Part shown: one piece after another, positions 36,215-44,819 of the stretch | How the letters are laid out: every line of letters starts with the position of its first letter | Position numbering within the stretch: position 1 is the stretch's first letter | NCBI GenBank assembly: GCA_003241875.1 | Contig: QBLU01000015.1 | Location: 1 to 59,217, forward strand | Source of the DNA: Alphaproteobacteria bacterium | Lineage (GTDB): Bacteria; Pseudomonadota; Alphaproteobacteria; Sphingomonadales; Sphingomonadaceae | Length of the DNA stretch: 59,217 nucleotides | Direction: 5' to 3' | Notes under the pieces: model-generated | What the model was told of the DNA's origin: nothing | Seen by the model: the letters and a program-made list of their open reading frames with translations, nothing else | Database searches by the model: none | Program-made: the position numbers and the translations under genes

Positions 36215-37090
36215 CTAGAGCCAGCCGCGCCTGCGATAGCCTGCCACGGTGTCGGCGACGCCGGCCGCAAGGTCGAATTGCGGCGTCCACAGCCCCGTCA
36301 GAGCGGCATTGCCGCCGCGCGCCACCCAGTCGGGATGGGCGATATAGGCGGCGCGGTCGCGGGTCAGCTTGGCGGACAGGCCGATGCGGGCGGCAAGGTG
36401 GAGCATCGCCAGCGGCAGCGGGATGGTGCGCACGCGGCGGCCGAGCGCGGCGGCGATGGCGGCGGCGAATTCGGGGTGGGCGTGGCCATCGGTCGCACCG
36501 TCGTCGATTTCCAGGATTTGTCGCGATGCCCCGCCGGCGGCGAGGGTGAGCAGCGCCGCGGCGAGATCGTCGACATGGAGCAGCGAGATGCGGCCGGGCG
36601 GCGCGATGTAGAGGCCGAGCGCCGCCAGCTTGTAGATGTCGAGCATCTCGCGATCGGCGGGGCCATAGACGCCGGGCGGGCGGACGATGACCCAGTCGCA
36701 GTCGCTGGCGGTGACGAGGGTCTCGGCGGCAGCCTTGGAGGCGCCGTACATCGACAGCCGGGGCTCGCGCGCGGCGAGGCTGGAGACATGGACGAAGCGG
36801 GTGACGCCGGCGGCGCTGGCGGCGGCGAGCATGGCGGCGGTGCCGGCGACATTGCCGGCGTCGAAGGTGGCGCGATCGGGGGCGCTGACGACGCCGGCGA
36901 TATGGATGACCGCGCTGGCGCCGTCGCACAGCCGGGCGAGCGCGGCGGGGTCGGCGAGGTCGCCCGAGACCCACCAGACGAGGCGGCGCGGCGGCTGCGG
37001 TCGCCGGGCGAGGGCGCGGGCCTGGCCGTCGTGGCGAAAGAGGACGCGGCTGCCGACGAAGCCGGTGGCGCCGGTGAGGGCGAGGGTCAT
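36215..37090 (-). CDS. cerR: NAD-dependent epimerase/dehydratase family protein, probable 3-ketosphinganine reductase (CerR-like)
   Basis: The 291-residue extended SDR has the nucleotide motif TGATGFVG at 6-13 and a YxxxK pair Tyr115/Lys119 in YGASK. Its position in the cluster between the ACP and the acyl-activating enzyme is that of CerR in Caulobacter, which reduces 3-ketosphinganine; the name rests on synteny plus family, not on a specific motif. It is leftward, with a 29-bp inverted repeat upstream separating it from the synthetase gene. Confidence 0.8.
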   Translation of the reverse strand: MTLALTGATGFVGSRVLFRHDGQARALARRPQPPRRLVWWVSGDLADPAALARLCDGASAVIHIAGVVSAPDRATFDAGNVAGTAAMLAAASAAGVTRFVHVSSLAAREPRLSMYGASKAAAETLVTASDCDWVIVRPPGVYGPADREMLDIYKLAALGLYIAPPGRISLLHVDDLAAALLTLAAGGASRQILEIDDGATDGHAHPEFAAAIAAALGRRVRTIPLPLAMLHLAARIGLSAKLTRDRAAYIAHPDWVARGGNAALTGLWTPQFDLAAGVADTVAGYRRRGWL

Positions 37091-37101
37091 GCGATCCGGC
37101 T

Positions 37102-37185
37102 TGTCATCCCGGGCTTGACCCGGGACCCAGCTTTCTTCCTGTCGCGGTCCAGAAAACTGGGTCCCGGGTCAAGCCCGGGATGACA
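37102..37185. repeat. Perfect 29-bp inverted repeat, family A variant
   Basis: Arms at 37102-37130 and 37157-37185 (TGTCATCCCGGGCTTGACCC... and its complement) with a 26-base spacer. It lies between two co-directional genes of the ceramide cluster, so it may attenuate or split the transcript. Confidence 0.88.
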
Positions 37186-37202
37186 CCAAAAAATCTGCAG
37201 TG

Positions 37203-38942
37203 TCAGGCCGCCACATCGAATGGCTGGATTTCGCCGCTGAGATACTGGCTGCGGGCCTTGGACCGGCTCAGCTTGCCGCTCGAGGTTTTGGGCAGCGTCC
37301 GCGGCGGCACCAGTTCGACGACGCAGGTCATGCCGGTGATGGCGCGGACCTTGGTGCGGATCGCTTCCCGCAGCATGTTGCGTTCGTCGACGTCGGAAGT
37401 GCGGCACTGGACGAGCACGGCCGGGGCTTCCTCGCCCGACGGGGTGGTGATCGAGAAGGCGGCGATGTCACCGGCCTTGAAGCCGGGTAGTTGCTCGATC
37501 GCCCATTCGATGTCCTGCGGCCAATGGTTCTTGCCGTTGATGATGATCATGTCCTTGGCGCGGCCGACAATGAAGATCGATCCCGCCGACAGATAGCCCA
37601 TGTCGCCGGTGTCGAGCCAGCCGTCGGCGGACAGCGCCGCGGCGGTGGCTTCGGGATCGCGGAAATAGCCGGCCATGACGCCGAGGCCGCGAACGAAGAC
37701 CCGGCCGATCTTGCGGTCGGGCAGGATGGTGCCGGATTCGGCGCGGATCTCGATGGTCAGGCCGGGGACGGCCTTGCCGCAGTTGACGATGGCGCGATAG
37801 CGGGTCGGCCGGCGGGCATCGGTGCGGCCGCCGGTGGAGCCCGACAGCGTGCGCTCGTCGATGAGGTCGGAGACGATGCCTTCGCCCAGCGGCATGATGC
37901 TGACGGCGAGGGTGGCTTCGGCGAGGCCATAGCTCGGCAGGAAGGCGCTGGCCTTGAAGCCGGCAGCGGCGAACACGTCGACAAAGGCCTGCATGACTTC
38001 CGGGCGGATCATGTCGGCGCCGTTGCCGGCGACGCGCCAGCGCGACAGGTCGAAGCGTTCCTTGACGTTGATCGACGGCGAGATGCGGCGGGCGCAGATA
38101 TCGTAGCCGAAGGTCGGCGAATAGCTGAGCGTGTTGTCGGGATTACGGCTGATCAGCGTCAGCCAGCTCAAGGGCCGGCGGGCGAAATCCTCGGTGGCGA
38201 GATAATCGACCGAAATCTGGTTGGCGAGCGGCGCCAGCATGCAGCCGACGAGGCCCATGTCGTGATACCAGGGCAGCCAGGACACGACGCGATCGCCGTC
38301 GCCGGCCGCCATGCAATGGGCATGGCCGGCAAGGTTGGCGAGCAGCGCCTCGTGGGTGACGGCGACGCCATGCGGGAAACGCGTGCTTCCGCTCGAATAT
38401 TGCAGATAGGCGATGTCGCCGGACTGCGCCTCGGGCAGGTCGACGACGGCGGCGGGGGTGGCGAAATATTGCGACCAGTCATGCGCGGCGCACAGCCCGT
38501 CGGCCGACTGCCGGACCATGGCGAACAGCCCTTCGGGCGACAGCACCAGTTTGGGCTCGCAACTGCGCAGCTGGGTGGCGATCTGTTCGACATAGGCCTC
38601 GCGGCCGCCGAAGCTGGTCGGCAGCGGCAGCGGCACCGGCAGCGCGCCGACATAGATGGCGGCAAAAAAGGCGGCGGCGAAATCGGCGCCGGTTTCGGCG
38701 ATCAGCGCGATGCGATCGCCGGGGCGCACGCCATCGGCAACCAGCCGCATCGCCCGGGCCCGCGCATCGGCGGCGAGCTCGCGATACGGATAGGCGCGTA
38801 CCAGGTCGGCGCGGGCATCGTGAAAATTCATGCCCTTTTCGCCCAGCGCGGCGTAATCGAGCGCGGCGCCCAGGGTGGCGAACGCGGCGCGGCGATAGGC
38901 CAGGCCGTCGAACGTCGGGGTCGGCGTCTGCTGCAGGTTCAA
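37203..38942 (-). CDS. Fatty acyl-AMP ligase / acyl-ACP synthetase-like enzyme of the sphingolipid cluster
   Basis: The 579-residue ANL-superfamily enzyme has the ATP loop YLQYSSGSTRFPHGV near 188-202, the DTGDMGYL hinge region near 440 and a C-terminal catalytic Lys candidate in LPKTSSGKLSRSK. It should activate a fatty acid and load it onto the adjacent ACP; family and position match the acyl-CoA/ACP synthetase needed for Caulobacter ceramide synthesis. There is no signal peptide. It is the first gene of the leftward block. Confidence 0.88.
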   Translation of the reverse strand: MNLQQTPTPTFDGLAYRRAAFATLGAALDYAALGEKGMNFHDARADLVRAYPYRELAADARARAMRLVADGVRPGDRIALIAETGADFAAAFFAAIYVGALPVPLPLPTSFGGREAYVEQIATQLRSCEPKLVLSPEGLFAMVRQSADGLCAAHDWSQYFATPAAVVDLPEAQSGDIAYLQYSSGSTRFPHGVAVTHEALLANLAGHAHCMAAGDGDRVVSWLPWYHDMGLVGCMLAPLANQISVDYLATEDFARRPLSWLTLISRNPDNTLSYSPTFGYDICARRISPSINVKERFDLSRWRVAGNGADMIRPEVMQAFVDVFAAAGFKASAFLPSYGLAEATLAVSIMPLGEGIVSDLIDERTLSGSTGGRTDARRPTRYRAIVNCGKAVPGLTIEIRAESGTILPDRKIGRVFVRGLGVMAGYFRDPEATAAALSADGWLDTGDMGYLSAGSIFIVGRAKDMIIINGKNHWPQDIEWAIEQLPGFKAGDIAAFSITTPSGEEAPAVLVQCRTSDVDERNMLREAIRTKVRAITGMTCVVELVPPRTLPKTSSGKLSRSKARSQYLSGEIQPFDVAA

Positions 38943-39063
38943 GCCCTGTCTCCCTGTATCCCTGCCGCCGCCGATTGCCCCGGCGCCGAAGGGTGCGAAA
39001 TCCCGTTGTGCTTATACACTTGTGATCGAGCCATGCCCCAGGGGGGAGTTCAAATTCCGGCCC

Positions 39064-39078
39064 GAACATGGCACAAAC
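39064..39078 (-). promoter_or_regulatory. Possible LexA (SOS) box before recX
   Basis: GAAC-N7-AAAC lies six bases before the recX ATG. On the other strand it reads GTTT-N7-GTTC, one base from the alphaproteobacterial LexA direct repeat GTTC-N7-GTTC. Its closeness to the start codon is unusual. Confidence 0.3.
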
Positions 39079-39083
39079 AAGGC

Positions 39084-39698
39084 ATGAGCAAAGAAAGTGG
39101 TGAGGACGAGGGGCGGCCGAGCCGGCGCAAGCCCCGCGAATACAAGCCCCGCGTCTACGAACCGCGACAGCGCCGGCCGATCGATGCCGCGCAGTTGCAA
39201 GAGATGGCGGTCGGCTATGCCGCGCGCTATGCGACGACGGCGGCCAAGCTGCAGCGGTATCTGCAGCGCAAGCTCGGGGACCGGACCTGGACCCCGGCGG
39301 AACCGCCCGACATTGCCGGGCTGGTCGGGCGCATCACCGAACTCGGCTATGTCGACGATCGCGCCTGGGCGGCATCGAAGCAGCGCGACCTGACGGCGCG
39401 CGGTTTCGGCCTCGGCCGGGTGCGCGGGGCGCTCGCCGCCGCCGGCGTGTCGCGCGACGATGCCAGCGAGGTGCTTGCCGATGACGAGGACGCGCCGGCC
39501 AACCCGCATGCGCCGGCGATCGCCTTTGCCCGGCGGCGGCGGTTCGGGCCATTCGCCCGCGAAGGTCCAGGCTTCGATCCGGCGCGTCGCAACCGCGAGC
39601 TCGCCGCGATGGCGCGCGCCGGGCATGATTTCGATGTTGCCCGCCGGGTGCTGGCGGCGCCCGACGAGGCCGCGGCGCTGGCGCTGCTCGACGACTGA
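39084..39698 (+). CDS. recX: Regulatory protein RecX
   Basis: The 204-residue product is rich in Arg and helical, with the three tandem three-helix repeats of RecX (YATTAAKLQRYLQRKL, LGYVDDRAWAASKQRDLTARG and GHDFDVARRVLAA). It binds RecA filaments and limits recombination. The N-terminal 35 residues are basic and disordered. It is not next to recA in this window. The ATG at 39084 follows ACAAGG; the frame stays open far upstream, but only as antisense of the synthetase gene. Confidence 0.88.
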   Translation: MSKESGEDEGRPSRRKPREYKPRVYEPRQRRPIDAAQLQEMAVGYAARYATTAAKLQRYLQRKLGDRTWTPAEPPDIAGLVGRITELGYVDDRAWAASKQRDLTARGFGLGRVRGALAAAGVSRDDASEVLADDEDAPANPHAPAIAFARRRRFGPFAREGPGFDPARRNRELAAMARAGHDFDVARRVLAAPDEAAALALLDD

Positions 39699-39763
39699 GG
39701 GCCGCTTTTTCCGGTCATGATTCCATGACAGACTGTCGCCGCGGGGGCGCGTGACAGGAGAGC

Positions 39764-40588
39764 ATGATGCCCACCATCGAAACCCGCGACGGCGTCCAGA
39801 TCTTCTACAAGGACTGGGGCCGCGGCCGGCCGCTGGTCTTCCACCACGGCTGGCCGCTCAGCAGCGACGACTGGGATGCCCAGTTGCTGTTCTTCCACGC
39901 CCATGGCTATCGCGTCGTCGCCCATGATCGCCGCGGCCATGGCCGCTCTGCGCAAGTTCCCGATGGCCACGACATGGACCATTATGCCGATGACGTCGCC
40001 GCGGTCGTCGAGCATCTCGACCTGCAGGATGCCGTCCATATCGGCCATTCGACCGGCGGCGGCGAGGTCGTCCGCTATCTGGCGCGCCACGGCACGGCGC
40101 GGGCGGCGCGGGCGGTGCTGATCGGCGCGGTGCCGCCGTTGATGCTGAAGACCGACACCAATCCGGGCGGGCTGCCGATGGAGGTCTTCAACGACTTTCG
40201 CGCGCAGCTGACGGGCAATCGCGCCGGTTTCTACAACGCGGTGCCGATCCCCTTTTACGGCTGGAACCGGGACGGCGCGATGATCGACGCCGGCATTCGC
40301 GGCAACTGGTGGCGGCAGGGGATGATCGGATCGGCACTGGCGCACTACCACGGCATCAAGGCGTTTTCGGAGACCGATTTCACCGACGACCTGAAGGTCA
40401 TCGATATCCCGGTGCTGGTGATGCACGGCGAGGACGACCAGATCGTGCCCATCGACGACAGCGCCCGCATCGCCATCAAGCTGCTGCGCCACGGCACGTT
40501 GAAGACGTATCCGGGCTATCCGCACGGCATGGCGACGGTCCATGCCGATGTCATCAACGCCGACCTGCTGGCGTTCATCGAGAGCTGA
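39764..40588 (+). CDS. Alpha/beta hydrolase (non-heme chloroperoxidase/esterase type)
   Basis: The 274-residue hydrolase has nucleophile Ser96 in GHSTGGGEV, an oxyanion HGW motif (HHGWPLSSDDW), an acid in HGEDDQIVP and a terminal His in YPHGMATVHAD. This pattern is typical of the cofactor-free haloperoxidase/esterase family (bacterial perhydrolases). There is no signal peptide. GGAGAG precedes two adjacent ATGs. It converges on clpA with a strong terminator between. Confidence 0.9.
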   Translation: MMPTIETRDGVQIFYKDWGRGRPLVFHHGWPLSSDDWDAQLLFFHAHGYRVVAHDRRGHGRSAQVPDGHDMDHYADDVAAVVEHLDLQDAVHIGHSTGGGEVVRYLARHGTARAARAVLIGAVPPLMLKTDTNPGGLPMEVFNDFRAQLTGNRAGFYNAVPIPFYGWNRDGAMIDAGIRGNWWRQGMIGSALAHYHGIKAFSETDFTDDLKVIDIPVLVMHGEDDQIVPIDDSARIAIKLLRHGTLKTYPGYPHGMATVHADVINADLLAFIES

Positions 40589-40591
40589 CGC

Positions 40592-40625
40592 AAAAAAAGC
40601 GGGCGGCAGATCGACTGCCGCCCGC
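40592..40625 (-). terminator. Intrinsic terminator of clpA (also usable by the hydrolase gene)
   Basis: An 11-bp perfect stem GCGGGCGGCAG/CTGCCGCCCGC (40599-40609 and 40615-40625, loop ATCGA) is followed on the minus strand by seven T residues (AAAAAAA at 40592-40598). Confidence 0.9.
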
Positions 40626-40642
40626 CCCAATAGTCTGTCGTG

Positions 40643-43006
40643 CTACGCGTCGACGGTCGGTGGCGGCAGCGCCTTCACCTTTTTCGCGCGTGGCGGCTTC
40701 TTCGGTGCCGGGACGACCTCGAAGGCCAGGTCGTTGTCCTTCAGGTGGACGCGGACCTCGCCGCCGTTGACGAGCTTGCCGAACAGCAGTTCCTCGGCGA
40801 GCGGCTGCTTGATCTTTTCCTGGATCAGGCGGCCCATCGGACGCGCGCCGTACAGCCGGTCGTAGCCGCGCTCGGTGAGCCAGCCCTTGGCCTCGTCGGT
40901 CAGCGCGATATGGACGTCGCGCTCCTGCAGCTGGAGCTCGAGCTCGAGGACGAACTTGTCGATGACCCGCGCGACGACTTCCGGCGGCAGATAGTCGAAT
41001 GCCACCACCGCATCGAGGCGGTTGCGGAATTCCGGGGTGAACATCCGCTTGATGGCCTCCTCGTCCTCGCCGACGCGCTGGGTGGCGCCGAAGCCGACCC
41101 CTTCACGCGCCATGTCGGCGGCGCCGGCATTGGTCGTCATGATGAGGATGGTGTTGCGGAAATCGACCGTCTTGCCGTGGTGGTCGGTCAGCTTGCCGTT
41201 GTCCATGACCTGCAACAGGATGTTGAACAGGTCGGGGTGGGCCTTTTCGATTTCGTCGAGCAGCAGCACCGAATGCGGCTGCTGGTCGACGGCGTCGGTG
41301 AGGAGCCCGCCCTGGTCGAAGCCGACATAGCCTGGAGGCGCACCGATCAGCCGGGAAACGCTGTGGCGCTCCATGTATTCCGACATGTCGAAACGCGTCA
41401 GCGGGATGCCGAGGATGGTGGCCAGTTGCTTGGCGACTTCGGTCTTGCCGACGCCGGTCGGGCCGCTGAACAGATAGCTGCCGATCGGCTTGTTGGGCTC
41501 GCGCAGGCCGGCGCGGCTGAGCTTGATGGCCGAGGCCACGCGCTCGATGGCCTTGTCCTGGCCAAAGACGACGCGCTTCAGGTCGCCCTCGAGCGTGCCG
41601 AGCGCCTTCTTGTCGTCGGTCGACACCGATTTCGGCGGGATGCGCGCCATGGTGGCGATCACCTGCTCGACTTCCTTGACGCCGATGACCTTCTTGCGCT
41701 TGGCGAGCGGCACCAGCATCTGCGACGCGCCGGTCTCGTCGATCACGTCGATCGCCTTGTCGGGCAGCTTGCGGTCGTTGATGTAGCGCGCCGACAGCTC
41801 GACCGCGGCCTTGATGGCTTCGGGCGTGTACTTCAGCTTGTGGTGTTCCTCGTACGACGGCCGCAGGCCCATCAGGATCTTGATGGTATCCTCGACGGAG
41901 GGCTCGTTGACGTCGATCTTCTGGAACCGGCGCAGCAGCGCGCGATCCTTTTCGAAGTGGTTGCGGAACTCCTTGTAGGTCGTCGAGCCGATGCAGCGAA
42001 TGGCGCCCGAGCTGAGCGCCGGCTTCAGCAGGTTCGATGCGTCCATGGCGCCGCCGCTGGTGGCGCCGGCGCCGATGACGGTGTGGATCTCGTCGATGAA
42101 CAGCACCGCGTGCGGCAGCTTTTCGAGCTCGTTGACGACGTTCTTCAGCCGCTCCTCGAAGTCGCCGCGATAGCGGGTGCCGGCGAGCAGCGCGCCCATG
42201 TCGAGGCTGTAGATGACGGCGGGCAGCAGCACGTCGGGCACGGCGCCCTCGATGATCTTGCGCGCCAGGCCCTCGGCTATCGCGGTCTTCCCGACGCCGG
42301 GGTCGCCGACATAAAGCGGGTTGTTCTTCGACCGGCGGCACAGGATCTGGATGGTGCGATCGACCTCGGCCGTGCGGCCGATGAGCGGATCGACCTTGCC
42401 CAGCTTGGCCTTGTCGTTGAGGTTGACGGTGTACTGCTTCAGGGCGCTTTCGCCGTTCTTGGCCTTGTCGCCCTTGTCGCCGCGCTCGGCCTTGTCACCG
42501 CGTTCGGCCTTGCCGTCCTCGTCCTTGTCGCCGCTGGCGCCCTTGACGGCGCGGGTCTCGGACTGGCCCGACTTGGCGATGCCGTGGCTGATGTAGCTGA
42601 CGGCGTCGAGGCGGGTCATGTCCTGCTGCTGCAGGAAGAACACGGCGTGGCTCTCGCGCTCGGAGAACAGTGCGACGAGGACGTTGGCGCCGGTGACTTC
42701 CTCGCGGCCTGATGACTGGACGTGGAGAATGGCGCGCTGCACGACGCGCTGGAAACCGGCGGTCGGCGACGGGTCGACGCTGGCATCGGCCTTCAATGCG
42801 GTCAGTTCGGTATCGAGGTAGCGGGCGAGCTGGCCCTGCAGTTCCTCGATATCGACGCTGCACGCCTTCAGCACGGCGAGGCCATGGGAATCGCTGGTCA
42901 GCGCCAGCAACAGATGTTCGAGCGTGGCATATTCATGGGTACGACGCGCCGCTTCGGCGAGCGCGTTGTGCAGGGTTTTTTCCAGCTCGCGGGTGAAAGA
43001 GGGCAT
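40643..43006 (-). CDS. clpA: ATP-dependent Clp protease ATP-binding subunit ClpA
   Basis: The 787-residue AAA+ unfoldase for ClpP has an N-domain with two Clp repeats (1 to about 145), a charged linker, and D1 with Walker A GDPGVGKT near 233. D2 has Walker A GPTGVGKT near 513, Walker B VLLLDEIEKAHPD and a ClpP-contact loop region. A basic tail (KKPPRAKKVKALPP) ends the protein. The linker near 155-190 is unusually rich in charged DKAERGDK repeats. clpS is not adjacent. A strong terminator follows. Confidence 0.95.
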   Translation of the reverse strand: MPSFTRELEKTLHNALAEAARRTHEYATLEHLLLALTSDSHGLAVLKACSVDIEELQGQLARYLDTELTALKADASVDPSPTAGFQRVVQRAILHVQSSGREEVTGANVLVALFSERESHAVFFLQQQDMTRLDAVSYISHGIAKSGQSETRAVKGASGDKDEDGKAERGDKAERGDKGDKAKNGESALKQYTVNLNDKAKLGKVDPLIGRTAEVDRTIQILCRRSKNNPLYVGDPGVGKTAIAEGLARKIIEGAVPDVLLPAVIYSLDMGALLAGTRYRGDFEERLKNVVNELEKLPHAVLFIDEIHTVIGAGATSGGAMDASNLLKPALSSGAIRCIGSTTYKEFRNHFEKDRALLRRFQKIDVNEPSVEDTIKILMGLRPSYEEHHKLKYTPEAIKAAVELSARYINDRKLPDKAIDVIDETGASQMLVPLAKRKKVIGVKEVEQVIATMARIPPKSVSTDDKKALGTLEGDLKRVVFGQDKAIERVASAIKLSRAGLREPNKPIGSYLFSGPTGVGKTEVAKQLATILGIPLTRFDMSEYMERHSVSRLIGAPPGYVGFDQGGLLTDAVDQQPHSVLLLDEIEKAHPDLFNILLQVMDNGKLTDHHGKTVDFRNTILIMTTNAGAADMAREGVGFGATQRVGEDEEAIKRMFTPEFRNRLDAVVAFDYLPPEVVARVIDKFVLELELQLQERDVHIALTDEAKGWLTERGYDRLYGARPMGRLIQEKIKQPLAEELLFGKLVNGGEVRVHLKDNDLAFEVVPAPKKPPRAKKVKALPPPTVDA

Positions 43007-43054
43007 GCCTGTCTCCGCTATGGCCCAGACCGGAAAGGCCGGGCCGACACGGGG

Positions 43055-43083
43055 AATGTCACCCTGTATGATCGAAACATCAA
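43055..43083 (-). promoter_or_regulatory. Candidate clpA promoter
   Basis: On the minus strand TTGATG (43083-43078) and GACATT (43060-43055) are separated by 17 bases, about 50 bases before the clpA ATG. The CCCTTGAT context is somewhat like heat-shock promoters, but the -10 fit is weak. Confidence 0.3.
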
Positions 43084-43196
43084 GGGGCGATCGGACTGCG
43101 ACATGGCCGCACGTCGCAAATCATGGTTGATAGCGTGCCGGATTGGCGATGCCGCGGGCTTCCCATATGGTCGCCGGCGATGATGAGGAGACCCCG

Positions 43197-44006
43197 ATGC
43201 GTGCGATGATGGTGATGACGGCGATGCTCGCGGGGGCGTCGATGCTCGCGGGAGCGGCGTTGGCGCAGCAGGCGCCGGCGGGCGTGGCGGCGGCGATGCA
43301 GCAGGCCGGAGCGTCGCCGCCGGCATCGAAGCTGCCGCCGGGCTATCTGGCGGGGAAGCCGCCGGTCGACATATTGAAGCTGCTGCCGCCGCCGCCCGCC
43401 GCCGGTTCGGCGCAGGACATCGCCGATCGCGCCGTCTATGCCGACAGCGCCAATGGCATCGACGGCCCGGCCTGGGCGCAGGCCAAGAGCCAGCTCAACC
43501 CGACCGGCCCCGGCTATTTCGGCCAGCTGTCATGTGCGCTCGGCGCTGCGATCTCGCCGCAGGCGACGCCGGCGACCTTGGCGTTGATCGCCCGCGTCGG
43601 CGTCGATTTCAGCGCGCCGATGACGGTCGCCAAGGATTTCCACAAGCGCGGCCGACCGTTCACCACCGACAAGGGCAAGGCCTGCGACCCGATTACCGAC
43701 GATGGCGTCGGCGCCCGGCTGGGCTATTCCTATCCCAGCGGCCATTCGGGCATCGGCTGGCTGTGGGCGATCATCCTGTCCGACGTGGCGCCGGCGCGCG
43801 CCGAGCCGCTGCGGGCGCTCGGCCAGGCCACCGGCGATCTGCGCGTCGCCTGCCGCGTCCACTGGTTGAGCGACGTCGCCTATGGCCGGGTGCTGGCGAC
43901 CGCCGTCTATGATCGCATCGCCGCCGAGGCCGAATACCAGGCCGACGTTGCCCGCGCCCGCGCTGAAATCGCCAAGGCGGCGCCGCTCGCCTGCCCGGCG
44001 GCGTGA
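43197..44006 (+). CDS. Class A-type acid phosphatase, PAP2 family, periplasmic (copy 1)
   Basis: The 269-residue product has a signal peptide ending ALAQ. It carries the three-part phosphatase signature: KDFHKRGRP (K-x6-RP), SYPSGHSG and R-x4-HWLSD. These vanadate-sensitive His phosphatases hydrolyse organic phosphomonoesters in the periplasm. The ATG at 43197 follows GAGGAG at good spacing; the frame extends 18 codons upstream without a signal. It overlaps the next phosphatase gene (TGATG). Confidence 0.9.
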   Translation: MRAMMVMTAMLAGASMLAGAALAQQAPAGVAAAMQQAGASPPASKLPPGYLAGKPPVDILKLLPPPPAAGSAQDIADRAVYADSANGIDGPAWAQAKSQLNPTGPGYFGQLSCALGAAISPQATPATLALIARVGVDFSAPMTVAKDFHKRGRPFTTDKGKACDPITDDGVGARLGYSYPSGHSGIGWLWAIILSDVAPARAEPLRALGQATGDLRVACRVHWLSDVAYGRVLATAVYDRIAAEAEYQADVARARAEIAKAAPLACPAA

Positions 44007-44755
44007 TGCGGCGGCGGGCGCTCGTGCTGGGCGGTCTGGTGCTGGTCGGGGCGGCGGCGCTCGGCTTCACCATCGAACGGCCGCGCGGCTATGGTGTGAC
44101 GATCGACTATCGCCAGCTGCTGGCCGGGCCGCCGGCGCCGAATTCGGCCGCGGCTGTGGCAGATCGCGCCGCGCTTGCCGGGGCGACGGCGGCGATCGGC
44201 GGCCCCCGCTGGCAGCAGGCGGGGCGCCAGGTGTTTCCGTCGGGCCCGGCGGTGACGGCGGAGATCGCCTGTGCGGCCGGGGTCGATGTGGCGGCGTCGC
44301 CGGCGGCCGGCCGCCTGGTGGCGCGGGCGGTGAGCGACCTGTCGCGCCCGGTCGAGGCGGCAAAATCGGCATTCCGGCGCAACCGGCCCTATGTCGGGGC
44401 GCCCGACACCCGCACCTGCGACCCGCGCACGCTGGGCGCCGTCGGCGGCAGCACCGGCGGCGTGCTCAGCTATTCCTACCCGAGCGGCCATGCGGCGCAG
44501 GGCCGGCTGGTCGCCGCGGTGCTGGGGGCGGCGGTGCCGGCGCGTGCCGCGGCGCTGGCAGCCTGGGGCGACCGGCTCGGCGACAATCGCGTCGCCTGCC
44601 GCGTCCACTGGCCGAGCGACGTGGCGGCCGGGCGCAAGTTGGGCGATGCGGTGTTTGCGGCGTTGCAGGCCGATCCGGCGTTTCGCGCCGACCTGGCGGC
44701 GGCGCGCGTCGAGCTGGCGCGGGCGCCGATTGCGAGCAACTGCAAGGCCGGCTGA
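44006..44755 (+). CDS. Class A-type acid phosphatase, PAP2 family, periplasmic (copy 2)
   Basis: The 249-residue product has an N-terminal membrane or signal segment (ALVLGGLVLVGAAALGF) and the signature KSAFRRNRP, SYPSGHAAQG and RVACRVHWPSD. It is a divergent paralog of the preceding gene and is coupled to it by stop/start overlap. Two enzymes in tandem may differ in substrate. Confidence 0.88.
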   Translation: MRRRALVLGGLVLVGAAALGFTIERPRGYGVTIDYRQLLAGPPAPNSAAAVADRAALAGATAAIGGPRWQQAGRQVFPSGPAVTAEIACAAGVDVAASPAAGRLVARAVSDLSRPVEAAKSAFRRNRPYVGAPDTRTCDPRTLGAVGGSTGGVLSYSYPSGHAAQGRLVAAVLGAAVPARAAALAAWGDRLGDNRVACRVHWPSDVAAGRKLGDAVFAALQADPAFRADLAAARVELARAPIASNCKAG

Positions 44756-44819
44756 GGCGATACTTGCCGGACGGCGGATGCGGTTGTAACGGCTGCGCAA
44801 TCAAACCCGGGGGTCCGTC

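Noticed and set aside
37491-39083. Long rightward open frame ahead of recX
   Set aside because: It is antisense to the acyl-ACP synthetase gene; RecX homology begins only at 39084 where a ribosome-binding site is present.
40640-42712. 690-codon rightward frame opposite clpA
   Set aside because: It is the antisense shadow of clpA, with Asp/Val/Leu-rich low-information sequence and no domain.
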